Positions 49,678-59,366 are shown, counted from the first letter of the stretch. The stretch is 64,000 bases of DNA from Vibrio sp. ED004 (GCF_023206395.1 NZ_CP066149.1:496001-560000), one strand, 5' to 3'. Translations and numbers: made by a program. The notes: generated from the sequence alone by a model not told the origin.

Positions 49678-50133
49678 TTATTTTTCCCAACGCTCTGCAG
49701 CTTTCGCATCTGAATCTCGAGAGTCAACCCAACGAGTTTCTTCAGTGGTACGTTCCTTCTTCCAAAACGGCGCTTTGGTTTTTAGGAAGTCCATAACAAA
49801 CTCACAGGCTTCAAAGGCCGCACCGCGGTGTGCACTGGATACACCAACGTAAACAATCTGGTCACCTATATCTAGGTCACCAACACGGTGGATAACACGC
49901 ATCTTTTGAATTGGCCAGCGCGCTTCAGCTTGATCACAGATCTCGCTCAGTGATTTCTCGGTCATACCTGGGTAGTGCTCCAGAGACAAACCTATCACAT
50001 TGTCGCCAAGGTTCATGTCGCGAACTTTACCAACGAACGTCACAATCGCTCCGGCAGCTGTACCTTGAGCCAAGTAGTCGTATTCGTCGCCTACAGAGAA
50101 ATCCTCTGCTGTCACTAATACTCTTGGATCCAT
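49678..50133 (-). CDS. moaE: Molybdopterin synthase catalytic subunit
   Basis: Large subunit that inserts sulfur from MoaD thiocarboxylate into cyclic pyranopterin to form molybdopterin. The HRVGDLDIGD and VYVGVSSAHRGAAFEAC motifs and the catalytic-lysine region PFWKKER are present. 151 residues, typical. Last gene of the operon, 2 bp after moaD. Confidence 0.96.
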   Translation of the reverse strand: MDPRVLVTAEDFSVGDEYDYLAQGTAAGAIVTFVGKVRDMNLGDNVIGLSLEHYPGMTEKSLSEICDQAEARWPIQKMRVIHRVGDLDIGDQIVYVGVSSAHRGAAFEACEFVMDFLKTKAPFWKKERTTEETRWVDSRDSDAKAAERWEK

Positions 50134-50135
50134 GC

Positions 50136-50381
50136 TTAGCCTCCAGTCACTGGTGGGAAGAAAGCGACTTCATCGCCGTCTTTCACTTCAGTCGTCAAAG
50201 GCACGATAGATTGGTTAAGCGCAGCCAGAAGCTTGCCCTCTTCCAAAGCGATATCCCATTTGCCTTCTTGTGCTACAAGATGGCTGCGAATCGCTTCAAT
50301 CGTCTTGAACTGTGCATCAACTTCAACGCTGTCCACACCAACAAGTTCACGAGTTTGAGCAAAGAAAAGTACTGTAATCAT
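50136..50381 (-). CDS. moaD: Molybdopterin synthase sulfur carrier subunit
   Basis: Ubiquitin-like 81-residue protein ending in PPVTGG; the C-terminal Gly-Gly is adenylated and thiocarboxylated to donate sulfur. The start overlaps the moaC stop by 4 bp, so the two are translationally coupled. Confidence 0.97.
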   Translation of the reverse strand: MITVLFFAQTRELVGVDSVEVDAQFKTIEAIRSHLVAQEGKWDIALEEGKLLAALNQSIVPLTTEVKDGDEVAFFPPVTGG

Positions 50382-50863
50382 GATTCCACCTTAAAGTGAC
50401 CAGATTTACCACCCGTCTTCTCTAACAGGCGTACATTCTCGATAACAATGTCTTTCTGAACAGCTTTACACATATCGTAAATCGTTAACGCAGCAACAGA
50501 AGCAGCCGTTAGCGCTTCCATTTCTACGCCTGTCTTACCAGCAAGCTTACAAACAGACTCGATGCGAACCTTGTTTTCAGACTCGATAGCTTCAAGCTGC
50601 ACTTCTACTTTGGTTAATAACAGAGGGTGACACAGTGGAATCAGATCCCACGTCTTCTTAGCTGCTTGAATACCCGCGATACGTGCCGTCGCGAAAACAT
50701 CACCTTTATGATGGCTACCAGAAACAATCAGCTCTAGCGTTTCAGCAGACATTTGAACGAATGCTTCCGCTCTCGCTTCACGTACTGTCTCAGCTTTAGC
50801 CGATACATCGACCATGTTTGCTTCGCCAGACGCGTTAATGTGTGTAAATTGGCTCATGCTCAA
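50378..50863 (-). CDS. moaC: Cyclic pyranopterin monophosphate synthase
   Basis: Works with MoaA to turn GTP into cyclic pyranopterin monophosphate. Conserved motifs: [48 protein letters not shown]. 161 residues; a start at the second ATG (two codons later, MSQFTH) is also possible. It follows moaB by 6 bp. Confidence 0.97.
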   Translation of the reverse strand: MSMSQFTHINASGEANMVDVSAKAETVREARAEAFVQMSAETLELIVSGSHHKGDVFATARIAGIQAAKKTWDLIPLCHPLLLTKVEVQLEAIESENKVRIESVCKLAGKTGVEMEALTAASVAALTIYDMCKAVQKDIVIENVRLLEKTGGKSGHFKVES

Positions 50864-50869
50864 ACCACC

Positions 50870-51382
50870 TTATACAGAAAGGTGTGGCATGAAGTTACAA
50901 GGGCGGTGGCTAGCATCCATCTGTTGCTTGATGATCTTAGTCCAACCTGTGCGACAAGCACCTGTAGAACCTGGCATCGCAAAGATTACTGTGTGGTTAG
51001 CAAAGCCCGCAATCGCACGAGATTGAATAGTCGATGTACCGATCTCTTCGTAAGACACTTGACGGAATAGCTCACCAAAGCCTTCTACTTCTTTGTCGAA
51101 TAGTGGCTTAAGCGCTTCAGGCGTGCTGTCACGAGAAGTGAAGCCCGTACCGCCAGTGATCATGATCGCTTGTACGCTTTCATCAGCGATCCACTTAGAT
51201 ACGATCGCACGGATCTTGTACATGTCATCGATAACGATTTGCTTATCAACAACGTTGTGACCCGCTTCTTTAGCATGCTCAGCTAGGTAACCACCTGACG
51301 TGTCATTTTCTTCTGTACGCGTATCTGAAACCGTTAGTACTGCGATGTTTGCTGCTTGGAATTTGCTTTCTGCGTGACCCAT
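50870..51382 (-). CDS. moaB: Molybdenum cofactor biosynthesis protein B
   Basis: MogA/MoaB-fold protein, associated with adenylation of molybdopterin; its role when MogA is present is unclear. The fold motifs TVSDTRTEENDTSG and MITGGTGFTSRDSTPEA are visible. 170 residues. A 356-bp gap carrying a MITE-like element separates it from moaA. Confidence 0.95.
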   Translation of the reverse strand: MGHAESKFQAANIAVLTVSDTRTEENDTSGGYLAEHAKEAGHNVVDKQIVIDDMYKIRAIVSKWIADESVQAIMITGGTGFTSRDSTPEALKPLFDKEVEGFGELFRQVSYEEIGTSTIQSRAIAGFANHTVIFAMPGSTGACRTGWTKIIKQQMDASHRPCNFMPHLSV

Positions 51383-51412
51383 TTGTTCACCTATATAAAT
51401 TTTTCAATTATG

Positions 51413-51678
51413 AGGGCGTGTTGACCTTTCGTGATTAAATTTTGTTCGAGATAAAAGCGTTTTAATCGCGGCGAGGGGGAAGTAGCCTAGTCATTCTAAG
51501 CAAATCTCCCTCAACAAAGAGTAAAACGCTTTTAGCCGAACCCTTCGGGCAGCGTTTGCTGGTCATTTCTACTACGTTATCGGCTTCTCATGTAGGCTAG
51601 CTACACATCAAAGCCTCTGCCTTGTATAAATACCCAGCAACTCGCTGCAAAAATCAGCTCGAAAGAGCAACACGCCCT
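51413..51678. mobile_element. MITE-like element inside the moa operon
   Basis: A 266-bp stretch without a gene is bounded by AGGGCGTGTTGACCTTTC (51413-51430) and GAAAGAGCAACACGCCCT (51661-51678), inverse complements at 16 of 18 positions. Inside is a perfect 13-bp inverted pair, TAAAAGCGTTTTA (51452-51464) and TAAAACGCTTTTA (51522-51534), with flanking GAGGGGGA/TCTCCCTC extending the cruciform. I could not see a convincing target-site duplication. Terminal inverted repeats, small size and no frame fit a non-autonomous miniature element; the partner transposase is not known. Confidence 0.75.
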
Positions 51679-51738
51679 AGACTGATTCGCCCAGCCTAAA
51701 GAAGCTGAGCGATAAAATGCTTTAGAGTATATGGCGGG

Positions 51739-52728
51739 TTAACCGCCGATTGACGCCAAGTTTGGAGTCATGCCGCTGTTGCCATCGTGTAAGAAGTGGC
51801 TAACGGACTTGGTTTGAAGCTGAGCCTGAATTCGATCAATGAGCTCTTGCTCTTGTTGATCTTCTTGAATCAGATCTCTCAGTTCAACACCGTGGTCGCC
51901 AAACAGACATAGGTGAAGTTTACCGGTCGCAGAAACACGCAGGCGGTTACAACTCTCACAAAAGTCTTTCTCGTAAGGCATGATCAAACCAATTTCACCC
52001 TTGTAGTCTGGGTGGACAAACACTTGTGCAGGGCCATCATTAACGGCTTTGACTTTTAGTAGCCAGCCGTTAGCAATAAGCTGGTTGCGAATCGCAACGC
52101 CCGATACATGGTGTTTATCAAACAACTCATCCATCTCGCCGGTTTTCATCAGCTCGATAAAACGTAATTGAATAGGTTTGTCTTTGATCCAATTAAGGAA
52201 GGCTGGTAATTCCTGACTGTTGAGGTCTTTCATCAATACAACGTTGACTTTGACTTGTTCGTAGCCAACCTCAAACGCTTTATCAATGCCTCGCATAACC
52301 TCAGTAAACTTATTCTCACCAGTGATCTGATGGAACATACGTGAATCTAAGCTATCCACGCTGACGTTTATATGGGTTAAACCAGCATCACGCCACTGCC
52401 CTACTTGTTTCTCCATGCGGTAGCCGTTCGTTGTCGTGGCTACTTTTTCGATGCCTGGAGTAGAAGCAACGGTATGTATGATTTCAGGAAAGTCTTTACG
52501 CAGACTCGGCTCTCCGCCTGTAATGCGGATCTTTGAGGTACCACAATCTGCAAACGCTTTTACAACGCGTTTGATCTCGGGAACACTTAAAAAAGACGAG
52601 TTTTTTTGCCCTGATGGTTTATAACCATCCGGCAAGCAGTAAGTACATTTAAAGTTACAGACGTCTGTAACCGACAAGCGCAAGTAATAAAACTTGCGAT
52701 GGAATCTATCTTCGAATTGTTGCGCCAC
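51739..52728 (-). CDS. moaA: GTP 3',8-cyclase MoaA
   Basis: Radical-SAM enzyme that with MoaC makes cyclic pyranopterin monophosphate. The N-terminal cluster motif is CNFKCTYC (about 23-30), the C-terminal cluster motif has CESCNRLR and a later cysteine in HLCLF, and the chain ends SIGG, whose double glycine is required in the family. I start at the GTG at 52728, with GGAAAGG six bases upstream, giving 329 residues as in E. coli; the frame is open from a TTG at 52743. First gene of moaABCDE. Confidence 0.96.
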   Translation of the reverse strand: MAQQFEDRFHRKFYYLRLSVTDVCNFKCTYCLPDGYKPSGQKNSSFLSVPEIKRVVKAFADCGTSKIRITGGEPSLRKDFPEIIHTVASTPGIEKVATTTNGYRMEKQVGQWRDAGLTHINVSVDSLDSRMFHQITGENKFTEVMRGIDKAFEVGYEQVKVNVVLMKDLNSQELPAFLNWIKDKPIQLRFIELMKTGEMDELFDKHHVSGVAIRNQLIANGWLLKVKAVNDGPAQVFVHPDYKGEIGLIMPYEKDFCESCNRLRVSATGKLHLCLFGDHGVELRDLIQEDQQEQELIDRIQAQLQTKSVSHFLHDGNSGMTPNLASIGG

Positions 52729-52744
52729 GGAACACCTTTCCAAA

Positions 52745-52890
52745 CACGGGAGGCATAATCATTTCCAATTAAGCCCTTGTGACAACATGTCACTGGCTCT
52801 TGATGCGTATCGGTACAGCAAATACCACTGTGCGACTTAGCATGCGAGAGCTCGGAGTTATGGCAACCGCACGTTATATTCATACGTGCA
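52745..52890 (-). promoter_or_regulatory. Probable molybdenum-cofactor (Moco) RNA motif upstream of moaA
   Basis: On the minus strand the leader holds a GCGGTTGCCATAACTCCGAG segment (about 52853-52872), a CGCATGCTAAGTCGCAC segment, and a 3' part with GGAAATGATTATGCCTCCCG just before the MoaA ribosome-binding site. These resemble the conserved parts of the Moco RNA motif known upstream of moaA in gammaproteobacteria, thought to sense the cofactor. I compared it from memory, so the class assignment is probable, not proved. The rest of the gap to 53063 holds the divergent promoter. Confidence 0.65.
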
Positions 52891-53063
52891 GTAGCTGAGT
52901 AATAAAATACTTAATATTTGTACGTGAATCTAGCTCTGATGGTAAAAAACGGGTCACATCGGCAAAAAAAACGTATCAAACGCTCAAAATAACTCTTGTT
53001 GAGTATATAGCGAGAAGCATTTAACCTAAATTATAGTTGGTAATAATCTAACAAGAACAAAAA

Positions 53064-53951
53064 ATGAATATTTACTCTTCAAAGAAAGTCGTAGCAATCG
53101 GTGGAGGCCATGGCTTAGGTCGTATGCTTGCTGCACTAAAAGACTTTGGTAATAACGCAACTGGCATTGTTGCAACAACGGATAATGGTGGTTCAACCGG
53201 ACGAATTCGAGACTGCCAAGGTGGTATCGCTTGGGGAGATACTCGTAACTGTATCAACCAATTGATCACTGAACCTTCAATCAGCTCGATGATGTTTGAA
53301 TACCGCTTTCGCGGCCAAGGCGAACTCGATGGTCATAACCTGGGTAACCTCATGCTCACAGCATTAGATAACCTCTCGGTTCGTCCATTGGAAGCGATTA
53401 ACCTAATTCGAAATATGCTCAAGGTCGACGTCAATATCGTGCCGATGACAGAGCACCCTTCTGACCTCACAGCCCTATCCATGGACGGCCGCTGGGTAAC
53501 CGGCGAAACCAATGTTGATGACATGACGGAAAAGCTGCGCATGATGGACTTGTCGCCAGAAGTGCCAGCAACCAAAGAAGCCGTAGCTGCGGTGGAAGAA
53601 GCAGACTGTATTGTGCTTGGTCCTGGCAGTTTTTTAACCAGTGTGATGCCTCCGCTGCTGCTGCCAGAAATTGGTAAAGCAATCGCTGGAAACACCAAGG
53701 CAAAAGTTATCTTCATTGAAAACCTGTCTCCAGAACACGGTCCAGCAGGTAAAATGACGCTTCAAGAACAATTGGAGTGGTGTGAACGTACCTGTAAAGC
53801 ACGTAAGATAGACGTCGTATTAGGTAATGAGCCGCATCCAGAACTAGAAGGCCAATGGAATTGTGTGACCACGGATCTTGCATCTGCAAATCGAGATTGG
53901 CGACACGACCGTGTGAAGCTTCAACAAGCGATCGAAGCTCAGCTGGCTTAG
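53064..53951 (+). CDS. YvcK/CofD-like protein (gluconeogenesis factor family)
   Basis: Nucleotide-sugar-binding-fold protein of the YvcK/YbhK family, which in Bacillus binds UDP-GlcNAc and affects cell shape and gluconeogenic growth. The glycine-rich GGGHGLGRML (about 13-22) and DNGGSTGRIRD (about 40-50) motifs, GDTRNCI and LGPGSFLTSVMPPLL are characteristic. 295 residues. It is divergent from moaA, as ybhK is in E. coli. The role in Vibrio is unknown. Confidence 0.9.
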   Translation: MNIYSSKKVVAIGGGHGLGRMLAALKDFGNNATGIVATTDNGGSTGRIRDCQGGIAWGDTRNCINQLITEPSISSMMFEYRFRGQGELDGHNLGNLMLTALDNLSVRPLEAINLIRNMLKVDVNIVPMTEHPSDLTALSMDGRWVTGETNVDDMTEKLRMMDLSPEVPATKEAVAAVEEADCIVLGPGSFLTSVMPPLLLPEIGKAIAGNTKAKVIFIENLSPEHGPAGKMTLQEQLEWCERTCKARKIDVVLGNEPHPELEGQWNCVTTDLASANRDWRHDRVKLQQAIEAQLA

Positions 53952-53979
53952 TCCATAAGTTCAAGTGATAGAAAGTAAA

Positions 53980-54581
53980 TTACCACCTTCTAAAGAAGGT
54001 GGCTTTATGTGAGCCCCCTAAAAGGGGGCCTTTGTTTAGTCCAACGCCAATTGCTGCTGCTCCACGCGCTCTTTTTTCTCTTGATGTCTTACATAGCGTC
54101 GAATGATTTCTTCATTAACCCCTACGCTATCGACAAAATAGCCCCTTTGCCAAAAGTGGTTACCCCAGAGTTTGTTTCTCCTTAAATATGGAAATTTACT
54201 AAAGAGTTTTAAAGCTATTTTGCCTTTCAATACGCCCATCAACTTGGATATCGATAACTTAGGCGGAACTTTTACTACCAAGTGCACGTGGTCAACTTGA
54301 ACGTTTAATTCAACGACTTCACATCCAAGTTGATTACAGTAAACGTTTATACATCGATAAACTTCTTTTACCTACATTGTTTTTCAAAATCCTAAATCGA
54401 TACTTTGGTGTCCACACTATGTGATATTGACATCTCCAAAATACGTGGGAAGCTTGATTATATCTGCTCATGTTATTTGTCCTCTTTGACTTCGCTAAAA
54501 ATCAAGGGAGCATTTAACATGGGTAGAACTACAGGCAAAGCCAAACTGAATGATAACCACCTACTGAAGTAGGTGGTTTAG
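53980..54581 (-). mobile_element. Decayed IS200-type insertion sequence
   Basis: A single frameshifted tnpA on the minus strand is flanked by subterminal hairpins: CCACCTTCT/AGAAGGTGG at 53983-54002 and AACCACCTACT/AGTAGGTGGTT at 54555-54578. The two hairpins resemble each other (CCACCTnCT), which is typical of IS200/IS605 elements that move by single-strand transposition and have no inverted terminal repeats. A second hairpin, GCCCCCT/AGGGGGC (54012-54029), may terminate transcription. Exact ends are not defined. Confidence 0.8.
54036..54471 (-). pseudogene. Frameshifted IS200/IS605 TnpA transposase
   Basis: Y1 HUH transposase in two frames. Frame one starts at 54471 (MSRYNQASHVFWRCQYHIVW, then TPKYRFRIL) and stops at 54334. 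The continuation in another frame contains VDHVHLVV (the HUH motif, His-Val-His) and reads to 54036, ending ERVEQQQLALD. Joining them by removing one A in GGTAAAAGAAG gives a normal 145-residue protein, including the QRGYFVDSVG tyrosine region. It may be inactive, or could be read through by slippage, but the short A-run makes decay more likely. Confidence 0.85.
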
Positions 54582-54592
54582 GGCTGAAAACG

Positions 54593-54619
54593 AAAAAGGA
54601 GCATCATGCTCCTTTTTTA
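54593..54619. terminator. Bidirectional terminator after luxU
   Basis: AAAAAGGAGCA (about 54594-54604) pairs with TGCTCCTTTTT (54607-54617) around a 2-3 base loop. On the minus strand it terminates luxU. Confidence 0.85.
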
Positions 54620-54659
54620 GTCTCTGTATCTCTACTTGTATATTTGGCAATTAACCGTT

Positions 54660-55004
54660 TTAGAGATCCGTCATCAACTGCTGATATTCAGTATAAGTCG
54701 ATAGCAGAAGCTCCTGCATATCTTGAAAATCAATATCAGTCACGGGCAATGCTTGCTTCACTTTTGCGTCTAAGCTAATAGCAAAATTACACAGAGAATC
54801 AGCACCAAAACTCGCAGCACTGCTCTTCAATGCATGGCTGATGTCGGCCAAGTACTTAGACGTATCGGTATCTTTGTTTAGCTCTAGGTGCTCGTAGTAT
54901 CCTTTCAATTCACCTAAAAAGATTTCCAATAACACAGGGACATTCTCTTGCCCAATCTCACCGGCAAGCTCATCAACTTTTTGCTGATTTAATACTTTCA
55001 TCAT
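54660..55004 (-). CDS. luxU: Phosphorelay protein LuxU
   Basis: Single-domain histidine phosphotransferase of quorum sensing: takes phosphate from the hybrid kinases (LuxQ, LuxN or CqsS type) and passes it to LuxO. 114 residues. The phosphorylated histidine is H57 in [15 protein letters not shown], a segment shared with V. harveyi LuxU. Two ATGs start the frame; either is possible. It lies 23 bp after luxO, the usual luxO-luxU operon. Confidence 0.96.
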   Translation of the reverse strand: MMKVLNQQKVDELAGEIGQENVPVLLEIFLGELKGYYEHLELNKDTDTSKYLADISHALKSSAASFGADSLCNFAISLDAKVKQALPVTDIDFQDMQELLLSTYTEYQQLMTDL

Positions 55005-55027
55005 CGTTCTTTCTTATTGTTTGGCGA

Positions 55028-56416
55028 TTACTGCTTCGCATTCCACGTTTGCAATTTACGGTATATCGTTGATGGACTGACATCCAAGAAACCAGCCGCG
55101 CGAGGGATGTTGCCATCACACGCTTTTATGGCCTGTTCGATTGCCGTTTTCTCAGTGATCCACAATGGGAAAATATCTTTTACTGTGATGTCTTCACTCT
55201 GCTTCTCTTTCAGGCGCAGACTGTTTTCAATCGGTTGGTTTAATGGTGGCGGAAGCATGTTCAGAGTAATCTCTTTACCATTATTCAATACCACTACATT
55301 CCGCAATACGTTTTGTAGCTGACGAACGTTACCCGGCCACTCATATTGGTTAAAGCGATCCAACACTTCTTGAGCAAAACGTACAAACGCCTTGCCTTCT
55401 TCAACCGACATGTAACCCAATAATGAGTAAGCAATCTCGATGACATCTTCACCACGTTCACGCAACGGCGGCAAATGCAGAGGAATCACATACAGACGGT
55501 AGTATAAATCTTCTCTAAAGCGACCTTCTTGTACTTCTTTCCAAGGGTCGCGGTTGGTCGCACAAACAAAGCGCACGTCCACACTCTTCATCTTCGAAGA
55601 GCCTACCTTTTGAAAAGTACCCGTTTGGATAAAACGTAGAAGCTTTGTTTGCAGTTCAAGATCCATCTCACACAGCTCATCGAGGAACAGTGTGCCTCCA
55701 TCAGCCAATTCAGCAGCACCTTGGCGATCGGTTGCCGCGCCCGTAAATGCCCCTTTTACGTGACCAAACAGCTCACTTTCAATCAAGTCTTTAGGAATTG
55801 CCGCACAGTTGATTGCGATAAAAGGCTTATCGCCACGTTTACTCGCCGCGTGAATCGCTTCTGCACATACCTCTTTACCCGTACCACTTTCACCGGTAAT
55901 GAAAATGCTCGCTTTACTCGATGCGGCGGAATCGATAGTTCGGTAAACCTGCTGCATAGTTTGGCTACTACCAATAAAACCTTGATAGTTCTGGTTTCCC
56001 GGATGTTCAGAGCTGTTTTTAAGCTTGGTGGCTTTACGAATCGCATTGTTTACCGTAATACGAAGTCGGTCGGCTTCACACGGTTTGATCAGGAAATCTT
56101 GAGAGCCATGACGCATCGCTTCTACAGCGGTATCGATAGAGCCGTGCGCTGTCATGAAGATAACGGGCACTTCAGGGTATTTTTGTTTTACAGCAAAGAG
56201 TACGTCCATACCCGTCATATCAGGCAGACGTAAATCTAATAAAATAAGGTCAGGGATTCGATGATTCAAACTCTCAATTGCATCGCGACCAGTGCCGACA
56301 ATGTTGATATCAATTTCGAGCGGTGTAAGATACGAGCGATATAACGCTGCGACTGAAGCCGTATCCTCCACCATCAACAAATACTTTGATTTGTTATCTA
56401 ACGTTTTTGATTGCAT
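55028..56416 (-). CDS. luxO: Quorum-sensing response regulator LuxO
   Basis: Sigma-54-dependent activator of the Qrr small RNAs at low cell density. Receiver domain (about 12-125) with phosphorylated aspartate D61; AAA+ domain with Walker A GESGTGKE (about 177-184) and the sigma-54-contact loop GAFTGA; Fis-type DNA-binding helix-turn-helix at the C terminus (about 420-460, [21 protein letters not shown]). 462 residues. It is divergent from qrr1, its target, and adjacent to luxU. Confidence 0.97.
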   Translation of the reverse strand: MQSKTLDNKSKYLLMVEDTASVAALYRSYLTPLEIDINIVGTGRDAIESLNHRIPDLILLDLRLPDMTGMDVLFAVKQKYPEVPVIFMTAHGSIDTAVEAMRHGSQDFLIKPCEADRLRITVNNAIRKATKLKNSSEHPGNQNYQGFIGSSQTMQQVYRTIDSAASSKASIFITGESGTGKEVCAEAIHAASKRGDKPFIAINCAAIPKDLIESELFGHVKGAFTGAATDRQGAAELADGGTLFLDELCEMDLELQTKLLRFIQTGTFQKVGSSKMKSVDVRFVCATNRDPWKEVQEGRFREDLYYRLYVIPLHLPPLRERGEDVIEIAYSLLGYMSVEEGKAFVRFAQEVLDRFNQYEWPGNVRQLQNVLRNVVVLNNGKEITLNMLPPPLNQPIENSLRLKEKQSEDITVKDIFPLWITEKTAIEQAIKACDGNIPRAAGFLDVSPSTIYRKLQTWNAKQ

Positions 56417-56464
56417 ATCCTAGCCATTTATAATTTGCATTTCTTATTATAGTCGCATTCCGCT

Positions 56465-56477
56465 TTGCATTATGCAA
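56465..56477. promoter_or_regulatory. LuxO binding site
   Basis: TTGCA-TTA-TGCAA exactly matches the reported LuxO consensus TTGCA-W3-TGCAA. It lies 62 bp upstream of the qrr1 -24 element and about 50 bp before the luxO start, so it can serve activation of qrr1 and repression of luxO. Confidence 0.85.
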
Positions 56478-56538
56478 ATTAGCCACAATATTTGTATTGT
56501 ATTTTTAGTTGCTTCAAATAATCAATGTTTTATCTATA

Positions 56539-56554
56539 TGGCACGGACGATGCA
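56539..56554 (+). promoter_or_regulatory. Sigma-54 promoter of qrr1
   Basis: TGGCAC (56539-56544), five bases, then ATGCA (56550-56554) fits the -24/-12 consensus TGGCAC-N5-TTGCA with one mismatch. Confidence 0.9.
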
Positions 56555-56563
56555 GTCATAGAG

Positions 56564-56657
56564 ATGACCTTCGGGTCACCTAGCCAACTGACGTTGTTAG
56601 TGGACTGAGTGTTCACAAACGTAAGCCAGTAGAACATTTACTACTGGCTGTTTTTTT
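56564..56657 (+). ncRNA. qrr1: Quorum regulatory small RNA Qrr1
   Basis: Hfq-dependent small RNA expressed at low cell density; it destabilises the mRNA of the LuxR/HapR master regulator and activates AphA. The conserved core CTAGCCAACTGACGTTGTTAG lies at about 56579-56600. A 5' hairpin TGACC-TTCG-GGTCA (56565-56578) carries the very stable C(TTCG)G loop. The 3' end is a terminator, AGCCAGTAG/CTACTGGCT (56624-56649) with a seven-T run. About 94 nt, in the usual Qrr range. Start site inferred from the promoter. The luxO-adjacent copy is Qrr1. Confidence 0.94.
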
Positions 56658-56743
56658 GTCTGGAACACTCTCAAATGTTGCCTTTTGAGGCGAACTTCTT
56701 TAGTTAATACTTGAGTTAAGAAGTGCGATTAACTGAAGAGAAG

Positions 56744-58774
56744 TTAGCTATTGGTAATGAATTGCTTTCTTAACTGCTCTATTTCATCACGCTTCTGTGC
56801 CGCCAATTCAAATTCCAAGTTCTGAGCATGCTGATACATTGCCGCTTCCAACTTACTGATCTCTTTATCAAGCTGTTGCGGCGTAAGCACTGCATAACTT
56901 TCTGAAGGCTCAGCCACCTTAGACAACGGAACTTGTTTAGATTGTCGCTGTTGCTTCGACTTAGTGATATCACCCAACTCCATGATATCTTTAATGTTGC
57001 GCTTCAGAGCTTGTGGCGTAATACCTTGCTCTTCGTTGTAAGCCTGCTGTTTCTCTCTACGACGGTCGGTTTCATCAATCGCTTTTTTCATCGACTTAGT
57101 AATCGAGTCACCGTATAAGATCGCTTTACCTTCAAGGTTACGAGCCGCACGACCAATGGTTTGGATCAGAGAGCGTTCAGAACGTAAGAAGCCCTCTTTA
57201 TCTGCATCAAGAATCGCCACCAGCGATACTTCAGGCATATCCAAACCTTCACGAAGTAAGTTAATACCCACTAACACGTCGAACTCACCTAGACGTAGGT
57301 CTCGGATGATCTCGACACGCTCAACCGTATCAATATCCGAGTGCAAGTAACGCACTTTAACGCCATGCTCGCTTAGATATTCAGTTAAGTCTTCCGCCAT
57401 TCGCTTCGTCAACGTGGTCACCAAAACACGCTCTTCTTTCGCTGAGCGGATTCTGATTTCAGACAACAAGTCATCAACCTGAGTCGCGACCGGTCTTACT
57501 TCAATAATTGGATCTAACAGGCCAGTCGGACGAACGACTTGATCAGCAATCTCGCCATCTGATTTTTCAATCTCGTAATTACCGGGTGTCGCCGATACAA
57601 AAATTGTTTGCGGCGCGATCGATTCAAACTCGTCGAACTTCATTGGGCGGTTATCCAATGCAGAAGGCAGACGGAAACCAAATTCAACTAGGGTTTCCTT
57701 ACGCGAACGGTCACCTTTATACATGGCACCAATTTGCGGCACGGTCACGTGTGACTCATCGATAATCAACAGACCATCATCAGGCAGATAATCAAATAAT
57801 GTCGGAGGCGCTTCCCCTTCCGCACGGCCACTTAAGTATCGTGAGTAGTTTTCGATACCCGAGCAGAAACCAAGTTCCGTCATCATCTCGATATCAAATT
57901 GAGTTCTCTGAGAAATACGCTGCTCTTCCAAAAGCTTGTTGTTGTCTTTTAGGTATTGAGCTCGGTCTCGAAGTTCGTCTTTAATGTTCTCAATCGCCTC
58001 AAGGATTTTCTCCCTTGGCGTCACATAGTGAGTTTTCGGATAAACGGTAAAGCGCGGTAAGTCCCTCTGTTTAACCGCACCAGTCAGTGGATCAAAGATA
58101 CTGATGCAGTCCACTTCGTCATCGAACATTTCGATGCGCACGGCATCTTGGTCAGATTCAGCAGGGAAAATATCAATCACTTCACCACGAACGCGGAACT
58201 GACCACGTTCGAACGCCACGTCGTTTCTTGAATACTGTAGCTCAGCCAAGCGGCGTAAGATATCACGTTGGTCCATGACCTCACCGCGACTCAAGTGAAG
58301 CATCATCTTCAAATAAGACTTAGGATCACCAAGACCATAGATAGCCGATACAGACGCGACGATGATGGCGTCTTTTCGTTCTAGTAAGGCCTTGGTTGCC
58401 GAAAGCCTCATTTGTTCGATATGGGCGTTCACAGACGCGTCCTTCTCGATGAATGTGTCTGTTGTCGGAACGTAGGCTTCAGGTTGGTAGTAATCGTAGT
58501 AAGAAACGAAATATTCAACGGCATTATTAGGAAAGAAGGACTTCATCTCACCATACAGTTGAGCAGCGAGTGTCTTATTGGGCGCTAACAAGATCGCAGG
58601 TCTTTGAGATTGGGAAATGACGTTGGCAAGGGTAAAGGTTTTACCTGAGCCCGTTACCCCTAATAGCGTTTGATGTGCCAAACCAGAATCTAATCCATCT
58701 AGTAATTTGGTTATCGCTGTCGGCTGGTCACCGGACGGGCTGTAGTCCGATACCAAGTCAAAGAGTTTACTCAT
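56744..58774 (-). CDS. uvrB: Excinuclease ABC subunit B
   Basis: Helicase-like damage-verification subunit of nucleotide excision repair. Walker A GVTGSGKT (about 39-46), the beta-hairpin region with [10 protein letters not shown], helicase motifs including IDESH and the QTIGRAARN motif VI, and a C-terminal UVR domain (about 630-670) that binds UvrC. 676 residues. A LexA box lies 18 bp upstream. Confidence 0.98.
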   Translation of the reverse strand: MSKLFDLVSDYSPSGDQPTAITKLLDGLDSGLAHQTLLGVTGSGKTFTLANVISQSQRPAILLAPNKTLAAQLYGEMKSFFPNNAVEYFVSYYDYYQPEAYVPTTDTFIEKDASVNAHIEQMRLSATKALLERKDAIIVASVSAIYGLGDPKSYLKMMLHLSRGEVMDQRDILRRLAELQYSRNDVAFERGQFRVRGEVIDIFPAESDQDAVRIEMFDDEVDCISIFDPLTGAVKQRDLPRFTVYPKTHYVTPREKILEAIENIKDELRDRAQYLKDNNKLLEEQRISQRTQFDIEMMTELGFCSGIENYSRYLSGRAEGEAPPTLFDYLPDDGLLIIDESHVTVPQIGAMYKGDRSRKETLVEFGFRLPSALDNRPMKFDEFESIAPQTIFVSATPGNYEIEKSDGEIADQVVRPTGLLDPIIEVRPVATQVDDLLSEIRIRSAKEERVLVTTLTKRMAEDLTEYLSEHGVKVRYLHSDIDTVERVEIIRDLRLGEFDVLVGINLLREGLDMPEVSLVAILDADKEGFLRSERSLIQTIGRAARNLEGKAILYGDSITKSMKKAIDETDRRREKQQAYNEEQGITPQALKRNIKDIMELGDITKSKQQRQSKQVPLSKVAEPSESYAVLTPQQLDKEISKLEAAMYQHAQNLEFELAAQKRDEIEQLRKQFITNS

Positions 58775-58791
58775 AGGTCGCCATTTCCATA

Positions 58792-58807
58792 CTGTTTTTT
58801 TAATCAG
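58792..58807. promoter_or_regulatory. LexA (SOS) box of uvrB
   Basis: CTGTTTTTTTAATCAG fits CTGT-N8-ACAG with one mismatch and matches, from memory, the E. coli uvrB box at 14 of 16 positions. It ends 18 bp from the uvrB start codon, where a repressor would block transcription. Confidence 0.8.
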
Positions 58808-59234
58808 GTCATTGTCACTCTAGGAGGAGTGTCGTTGCAACTATTATCTAGAGAAATGCTTCTTAAGATTCGAGATCAGTTATAGCTTTTATTTTTAGAA
58901 CTTGGTATTATCCGTGCCCCTGCAAAGTTTCCCCAGCTAAATTACTCGAATTTTAATCCACCACTTTTCCCCAAAAAACCTAAAAATACCGCTTGTTTTA
59001 CTGCTCAATTTATAATCCAGAAAAGTTATACAAACGTGACATTTTGATACTATTTCTTTAAATACATCAAGTTAGATCCAATTTTTATATTTTCAGATTT
59101 ATCCCAATTATTGTTGTTAAAGTTTCACACACACACTTATCCACAATTTTGGTGGATAACTAAAGCAAAGCTAAATCCAATAAGGCGTTCCAGAAAGTAA
59201 AGTTTTTTATCTTACTTTTTTCTGCTATTTTTTG
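58808..59234. other. Gene-free AT-rich gap upstream of uvrB and tRNA-Asn
   Basis: About 430 bp with no gene. AT-rich, with several TTATAC-like and TTTATA-like boxes but nothing firm. A TAAACCACC-like or hairpin element was not found. The tRNA promoter follows at 59235. Confidence 0.4.
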
Positions 59235-59263
59235 TTGACAGAAAAACGGACTGTTATTAGAAT
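59235..59263 (+). promoter_or_regulatory. Promoter of tRNA-Asn
   Basis: TTGACA (59235-59240), 17 bases, TAGAAT (59258-59263): a near-consensus sigma-70 promoter. The GC-rich stretch CGCGTCGC that follows is the discriminator type that makes stable-RNA promoters sensitive to growth rate and ppGpp. Confidence 0.88.
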
Positions 59264-59283
59264 TCGCGTCGCTAACAAGCAAT

Positions 59284-59359
59284 TCCCCTTTAGTTCAGTT
59301 GGTAGAACGGCGGACTGTTAATCCGTATGTCGCAAGTTCAAGTCTTGCAAGGGGAGCCA
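59284..59359 (+). tRNA. tRNA-Asn (anticodon GTT)
   Basis: A 76-base cloverleaf including an encoded CCA. Acceptor stem TCCCCTT/AAGGGGA, D arm from GTTCAGTTGGTAGAAC, anticodon stem CGGAC/ATCCG with GTT at 59317-59319, T arm GCAAG-TTCAAGT-CTTGC. A terminator follows. Confidence 0.98.
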
Positions 59360-59366
59360 AATTCAG

